DNA of 64,000 nucleotides from Hordeum vulgare subsp. vulgare (taxonomy: Eukaryota; Streptophyta; Magnoliopsida; Poales; Poaceae), in NCBI RefSeq assembly GCF_904849725.1, contig NC_058520.1:398053993-398117992 (forward strand), given 5' to 3'. How positions within the stretch are numbered: the first letter of the stretch is position 1; each line of letters starts with the position of its first letter. The position numbers were made by a program, and so were the translations under genes. This document shows, piece by piece, positions 58,844-64,000 of the stretch. The notes under the pieces are model-generated. The model had not been told where the DNA came from, ran no database searches, and worked only from the letters and a program-made list of their open reading frames with translations.

Positions 58844-60041
58844 TTATTTTTCTCTAGCCCATCTATCTTTAAGTTTGGCAACCATTCTTATGTTCTCACT
58901 AATTTGGACTTGGATAGCATTCATTGGTGTGGTGTTCCTTTCCTCAAGTGGGGAAGTTCTAATTTTAAGCATCTCTACATCATGAGCTATGTTGTCTACC
59001 TTCAAAGAGAGACTATCTAATTTTTCTAGTTTCTCTTCTACATTCTTATTGAAGGCTTTTTGAGAAGTGATAAAGTCTTTAAGCGTGCTCTCTAATTCAG
59101 AAGTGGAGTTTTTGGTGCTAGGATAATTGTTGTTGTTCCCATAGTTGTTGGATGGGAGCGGTCTAGGATTGCTACCAAAATTACTCCTATAAGCATTATT
59201 GTTAGAGTTGTTCATTGAGATAAAATTAACATCAACTTTCTCTCTTTCTTGAGCAACCAAAGAATTTAAAGGAACATCATGAGGATCACTAGGAGATTGC
59301 TTAGTAAGTAAAGTCATGATCATGTCAACCTTATCATTAGGAGAGGAGACCTCCTCAACAGAGTTTACCTTCCTACCTGTTGGAGATCTCTCGGTGTGCC
59401 ATTGAGAATAATTTTTCATCATCTCATCCAATAGCTTTGTGGCAGCACCAAGTGTAGTTGACATAAAGGTTCCTCCCGCGGCCGACTCTAACAGATTCCG
59501 CGAGGTAAAGTTCAATCCTGCATAGAAAGTTTCGATAACCATGCAAGTAGTCAAACCATGTGTAGGGCAATTCTTAACAAGAGATTTCATACGTTCCCAA
59601 GCTTGAGCAACATGTTCATTATCCAGTTGCCTAAAATTCATAATGTTACTTCTTAATTGGATAATCTTAGCAGGCGGGTAGTACTTCCCAATAAAAGCAT
59701 CTTTACACTTATCCCAAGAATCTACGCTATTCCTAGGCAAAGATTAAAGCCACACTTTAGCTCCTCCTCTCAAAGAGAAAGGAAAAAAGATTAAGTTTAA
59801 CAATATCACCATCTACTTCTTTATATTTTTGCATATCACAGAGCTCAACAAAATTGTTAAAGTGCAACGCAGCATCATCTCCAGCACCGGAGAATTGATC
59901 TTTCATAACAAGGTTCAGTAAAGCAGGTTTAATCTCATAGGACGTAGCCCCAGTGGTGGGAGCAGCAATAGGAGTGCGGATAAAGTCATTGTTGTTGTGA
60001 CTAGTGAAGTCACACAACTTGGTGTTCTCAATGGAACCCAT
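58844..60041 (-). pseudogene. Gag polyprotein (element C)
   Basis: MGSIENTKLCDFTSHNNND starts at 60041. The core follows with VELCDMQKYKEVDGDIVKL, then, after a frameshift near 59770 and a stop where Gln is expected (about 59741), SLPRNSVDSWDKCKDAFIGK, YYPPAKI and MNFRQLDNEHVAQAWERM. An Asn-rich stretch (59230-59110) and a coiled-coil-like tail (LEKLDSLSLKVDNIAHDVEML; 59030-58960) end it. Same layout as element A's gag. Confidence 0.8.
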
Positions 60042-60164
60042 AGCAGCGGCAACAAGCAAGAACAAAGCAACTAATTTTTTTGTGCTTTTTGGTATAAGAC
60101 TCTAAAGCAAAAACTAGAAAGCAAACTAACAAGACTAAAAAGAAAAAGTAAAAGATAGCATGCT
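60042..60164 (-). other. Short leader of element C without a visible primer site
   Basis: On the minus strand the bases after the LTR read AGCATGCTATCTTTTAC. No TGGCGCC- or TGGTATC-type sequence is present before the gag start. Confidence 0.6.
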
Positions 60165-61822
60165 TGATGACGAGATGATGTATATACCTCTCGCACCTCG
60201 TTGGTTACTCCAAGTGGAAGGTTGAGATGTAGTCAGCAGCAAGTTTTCCCTCACACGAAGACTGTAAGGTTTATCGAACCAATAGGACTCTTAGGATCAA
60301 CAAGTAGGTGTCCGTTGCCCCTGTCTAGCAGAAGACATGGACCTCCACACACACAAATAACTGTTCTCCCGACGAGTACAAAGAGGTTGTCAATCTCTCC
60401 AGCCTTGTAGTTTGCAAAGGATCAGAACACAAGCGGGAACAGTAATAGTGATTGCAACAAAAAGGTAAATGGAAGCAGTAAATGATGGAGGTGTAAACAA
60501 TGATGGTGATATGGACCGGATTCAAATGATGTTCACTAGAGATGTCTCTCTCCCAAAAGACGATAAACAACTATGCTTGGGTAAACAACTTACAGCTGCG
60601 CGATTGACAGAATTATGAACGTACGACATTGCTAATTATGCTAGTTGAAAGTTAGAGGCTCAATAGTAATGGGAGGTACGCCAAGACAAGTAAACCATTT
60701 ATTCATCAGCATCCACTTACTAATCATCCACCTTGAGATATCTATCCAGAACATCTCGCCAGTATTAAGTTGCGAGCCCCACCTAAAGAGTAAACTCAAA
60801 GCAACAGACAAGTGCATTAACGAACTATGCGTAAGGTAAAAAATCCTTGAAACCGCGGTCACCAGCACTGTTGTTTTCTCCCTGGTGGCAATAGCACATC
60901 CCATAGTCTCATGTTTCTGTCACTCAAGCTAGACATCGAGGGGCATGAACCCACAATCATGCATAACGCTCCCTCTTGGAGTTATAATCTACTACTCGGC
61001 CAAAACAATAAATAGCAACGGAGAACATGCGTGAATCACTAAGGAAGATAATATAAAAGGATAATCAAATATATAACTTATACCAATCTGAACATAATAT
61101 CATAATCCATCGGATCCCAACAAACCGAGCATACCAATAGCAAGAGAATTACATAGATGCCTTGATCATGTAGGGCATCTCACAAGGTCTAATCATGGAA
61201 GCACAATATTGGATAGAAGACATCACATAGTTACTAGTCGTGGACTCATGGTCCAAAGCGGACTACTCACGGCACGTCTGAGAAGCATCCATGGTGGTGG
61301 AGAAGCTCCCGGAGGTCAATCCTCCCTCCAGCAGGGTGTCGGGAAGAGGTCTCCTGACGCTCCCGATCTCGGAAGCGCTGTGGCGGCGGAACGATGGACA
61401 AATTCGCGATTCTGGATCTTATGGAAGGGTTTTCTCTCGGAGGAGTAAATATAGGCGAAAGGAGGGCACCGGAGGAGGTGGGACCCACCCAGGCAGCATG
61501 TGGGCGTGGACAAGGGGTAGGCCGCTCCAGGAGGTCGCCTAGACAGCCCCTCGGCCCCCTCTAGCCCATCTTAGGTGATTTGGAAGCTTCCGGTACGCTG
61601 ATTTTTATATATTTTTCTCTGGATTTTTGGGGCTTCGGAAAGTTGGGTAAAAGCCCCTTCAAAATAGACATCAGCACACATAAACTAGCACTGGGTGCAC
61701 TGAGTTAGTAGGTTAGTCCAGATATGTGTAAAAATTATATAAAAGTGTAGGAAAACATATAACAATGTCACCCAAAATATCATGGAACAAGCAGAAACTA
61801 TAGATACGTTTGGGATGTATCA
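60165..61822 (-). repeat. 5' LTR of element C
   Basis: TGATGACGAG ... GGATGTATCA, 1658 bases. Flanked at the right by ATTAC (61823-61827). Confidence 0.85.
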
Positions 61823-61827
61823 ATTAC

Positions 61828-62284
61828 CACTTTTACATAAAGCATTAATGTGTTCATATCTTTAGGAGATGCTTATACTCAAGATCTAGAGTGAAGCTCC
61901 CCCTTGATATGACACTCCCCTAAGAGGGAAAAATTAACCTTGGGTTTTGTTGTAGAAGACTTCAAGTAGGTGAATTAGTGGTGGATGCTCAATGTTGATG
62001 AAGATCATCTTGAGTTGTGAGAAATCCTTGTTGTTTATTACTCTTCTCAGCTACATGGGTTACTCCCAAAGCAAAAGGAACAAACACAAAGATATCTATG
62101 GACATGTAGTGAAATACATGGGAGTTGATGTCCAAAGATGATTTAATTACCTTGTCCCTTGCTCAGCTTTGAGTGGATGTGTGACTCATTGAACCAATGC
62201 ATACGGTTGAGGATGATTGCATATAATTCTTGCCAAAATGAATGGGAGTGAATTTGATTGGTGGAGTCACCCCTCAAGAACTAT
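61828..62284 (-). other. Internal part of copy 2 between element C and gag
   Basis: Collinear with 38880-39337 of copy 1 (CCACTTTTACATAAAGC, CCTTGGGTTTT). No pol domain. Confidence 0.7.
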
Positions 62285-64000
62285 CTAGTTCTTCCTCTTG
62301 GGGACCCACATCAGTTTGATGGGAATCCTTAGAGTTGTGGTAGTACTAGATGAGGTAGTACTAGCAGTGTCCTTGGGAACCCACTCAACCCTGGCTTGGG
62401 GCTCTTCTTCAAATGAATCAATATCCTCTTGAAGCTTTCGATTGCCCTTGTGGGCTTCAGGTAGAACGCCATCTTGTGAGCTTGTTCCCTTGGGAGGAGT
62501 AGGATCATACTTCTCCTCTCGAGAAACAAACTTGGGAATGGGATATGGACCTTCTTCCCAAACATCTCCGTTGCTGTTGAAGTAGCCAACACCTTGCTTC
62601 TTCCGATGTTCTCCTTGCTTGCACACAATTTACTCAAATTCCTTAATTTCGGCAAGACTCTTGAAGACACCTCTCTCTATAATCCCTTTCAATAGATTGT
62701 TTTCTTGCTCAAGTGTAACTTGGCTAAGAGAATCATTAGTGAAATCAAAAGAGCTACTAGCAACAATATCATTTGATTTAGCTTTAGCTTTGTTGTTACT
62801 AGAAGAAGAAACTTTCTTGTCTTTGTTTCTAGTATTCTTAGGTTTAACTTATCTAACAAAAGTAGACAAGAGTAATCGTTTGGCTAGATAATAGGAACTC
62901 TTTATTCGAATATCATCATTGATTTCTTTTAAGAACTCATGCTCTTGCTCTAAATTTAGCTTCTCGAAGCGTAGCTTCTCATGAGTTCTTGCAAGCTCTC
63001 TATGACCGTCTAGAGTAGTTTCATGAGCTAACTTAATAGTGTTTAATTCTTTAGTTAGTCGTTCAATTTCTCTCTTATAATCAGCATTTGAATTCTCTTG
63101 ACTAGAATGAAAATTAGCAAGGTCATTTTCAGCATTATCACTAGTCTTATCAAGAAGTCAGTCATCTTCCCCTAACAAGTCATCCTCATCACTATCAAAT
63201 TCAAAATATTCATGGTGTGATACCTTGGGGCCTTTTGCCATGAAGCAGTTTCCAATCCCTTCATTTGGTGTATAAAATATGTCATAGGAGTTGGAGGAAA
63301 CAAGTGCAATGCCAGCAACACCTTCATCTTGACTATAGTCGGAGTTGGAGTGATAGCTTCTCTCTGATTGGTTGTCAGACTCGGAGCCATAAACCCATTC
63401 ACCAACATGAGCTTGATGTCTTCTTCTAGATCTACTATTGGTGTATTTGTCCTTCTTCTCTGATTCCTTGCTTCTTCGGGAGTGTCTTCGTTCATAATGA
63501 TACTATCTACTCCTTCTCTCTCTGCTAGGTGACTCATCTCTTGAGCTTCATATTCAAGGTAACTCTTCTCTTCATTTGTAGGGAGGCGAGCACTCATTGG
63601 AGTAGTGTCCGGGCTTCCCACAGTTGTACCAGTTTCGGTCACGGTTGGACGAACGCTTCTCATCATGTCTTGAGGTTAAGCTTCTCCCTTTGGTTCTACT
63701 CTTGTAGAACTTGTTGAATTTTCTGACCATGAGGCATATCTCTTCATTGGTAACAAGGTTGTCACTTGAAGTAGCGGGATAATTGATGGAAGCTTTGTAA
63801 GCACCGCTTGACTTGTTGTGCAGCTCATCTTTGTCTTTGAGAGAGATTTCATGAGCGACGATCCTTCCAATGATTTCAGTAGGCTTGAGATCTTTGTAGT
63901 TGGGCATCATTTGGATTAATGTGCACATGGTTTTGTATCTTCCATCCAAATCTCTAATTATCTCCTTGATGATGAATTTGTCGGTCATTTCTTCGCTTCC
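62285..64000 (-). pseudogene. Copia gag (UBN2-type) of copy 2, C-terminal two thirds, cut by the window edge
   Basis: The minus strand shows MPNYKDLKPTEIIGRIVAHE (63988-63850), a zinc knuckle WYNCGKPGHYSNEC (about 63630-63590) in which the first Cys reads Trp, then the tail KQGEHRKKQGVGYFNSNGD, FEEEPQARVEWVPKDT and the end LRIPIKLMWVPKRKN-stop at 62285. Frame changes occur near 63580 and 63170 and in 62630-63170. The stop position equals that of copy 1, so gag ends naturally there. Confidence 0.8.

Larger units (their letters stand above)
53495..61822 (-). mobile_element. Element C: Athila-lineage Gypsy retrotransposon, non-autonomous, inside copy 2
   Basis: LTRs 53495-55113 and 60165-61822 (1619 and 1658 bases), polypurine tract next to the left LTR, and decayed protease (57992-58663) and gag (58844-60041) reading right to left. 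No RT, RNase H or integrase. Between gag and the 5' LTR only about 120 bases remain and no primer site can be seen. Gag and protease are related to those of element A, and the non-coding part follows the same plan. Confidence 0.85.
48062..64000 (-). mobile_element. Copia-like family, copy 2 (pol-less), running off the right edge, split by element C
   Basis: 3' LTR 48062-49641, polypurine tract, extra ORF (52218-50219), motif cluster (52370-53100), then element C (53495-61822), then the rest of the internal region and gag (62285 to the edge). Same order and direction as copy 1. The 5' LTR lies outside the window. Pol is absent here too: before element C's insertion, 53489 would continue directly to 61828, collinear with 38830-38880 of copy 1. 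Confidence 0.8.

Noticed and set aside
1..64000. CRISPR arrays, bacterial operons, phage or plasmid features
   Set aside because: All regular repeats are satellite-like or LTR-related, and every coding trace is of plant retrotransposon or plant gene type.

Overview
The window is repeat DNA from a large grass genome, almost certainly a Triticeae (wheat, barley or Aegilops type). The evidence is the set of LTR retrotransposons, recognised from their termini, primer sites and protein domains: an Angela/BARE-type Copia element, Athila-lineage (Sabrina/WHAM-like) Gypsy elements, a Tekay-type chromovirus, a Tat-type Gypsy element and two copies of a Maximus/SIRE-like Copia element. I found no intact host gene, no tRNA or rRNA gene and no CRISPR. 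Family names are from memory; the structural statements (target-site duplications, LTR ends, PBS, PPT, motifs) are read from the sequence.

Layout: 1-220 unassigned repeat; 221-6969 element A (minus, Athila-like, gag plus protease, no RT), cut by 6970-18480, a Tekay-like chromovirus on the plus strand with a very long 5' LTR that carries a solo LTR (10173-11733). Its pol lies in one reading frame but is full of stop codons. A shred of Copia LTR (18499-18537 and about 25219-25345) is split by element B (18538-25213, minus, TSD ATTGA). Then come a CACTA-like scrap and an array of about 500-bp tandem repeats (25905-27603). 27604-33017 is a 5'-truncated Angela/BARE element (minus). 33018-35335 is the 3' end of another Gypsy element (minus).

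From 35336 the window is built mainly of two copies of one Copia-like family on the minus strand. Copy 1 (35336-43044) has its 5' LTR, PBS, gag and an extra ORF, but no 3' LTR. Copy 2 (48062 to the right edge) has its 3' LTR, the same extra ORF and the same gag, and is interrupted by element C (53495-61822, minus, Athila-like, TSD GTTAC/ATTAC). Both copies lack any pol domain. In its place each has an ORF of about 640 residues resembling the 'putative plant transposon protein' family, preceded by a dense cluster of TCGGT-N3-ACCGA motifs that also fill the LTR. Between the copies is a composite satellite-like block and a complete 4-kb Tat-like element (43735-47755, TSD GTCAT), which carries, antisense to itself, a broken B3 DNA-binding-domain gene with its own TATA box.

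The elements do not form a pathway. They are layered insertions: B is younger than the Copia shred it splits, C is younger than Copia copy 2, and the solo LTR is younger than the chromovirus, which in turn is younger than element A. The most interesting items are the pol-less Copia family with its extra ORF and palindrome clusters, and the antisense B3 gene.
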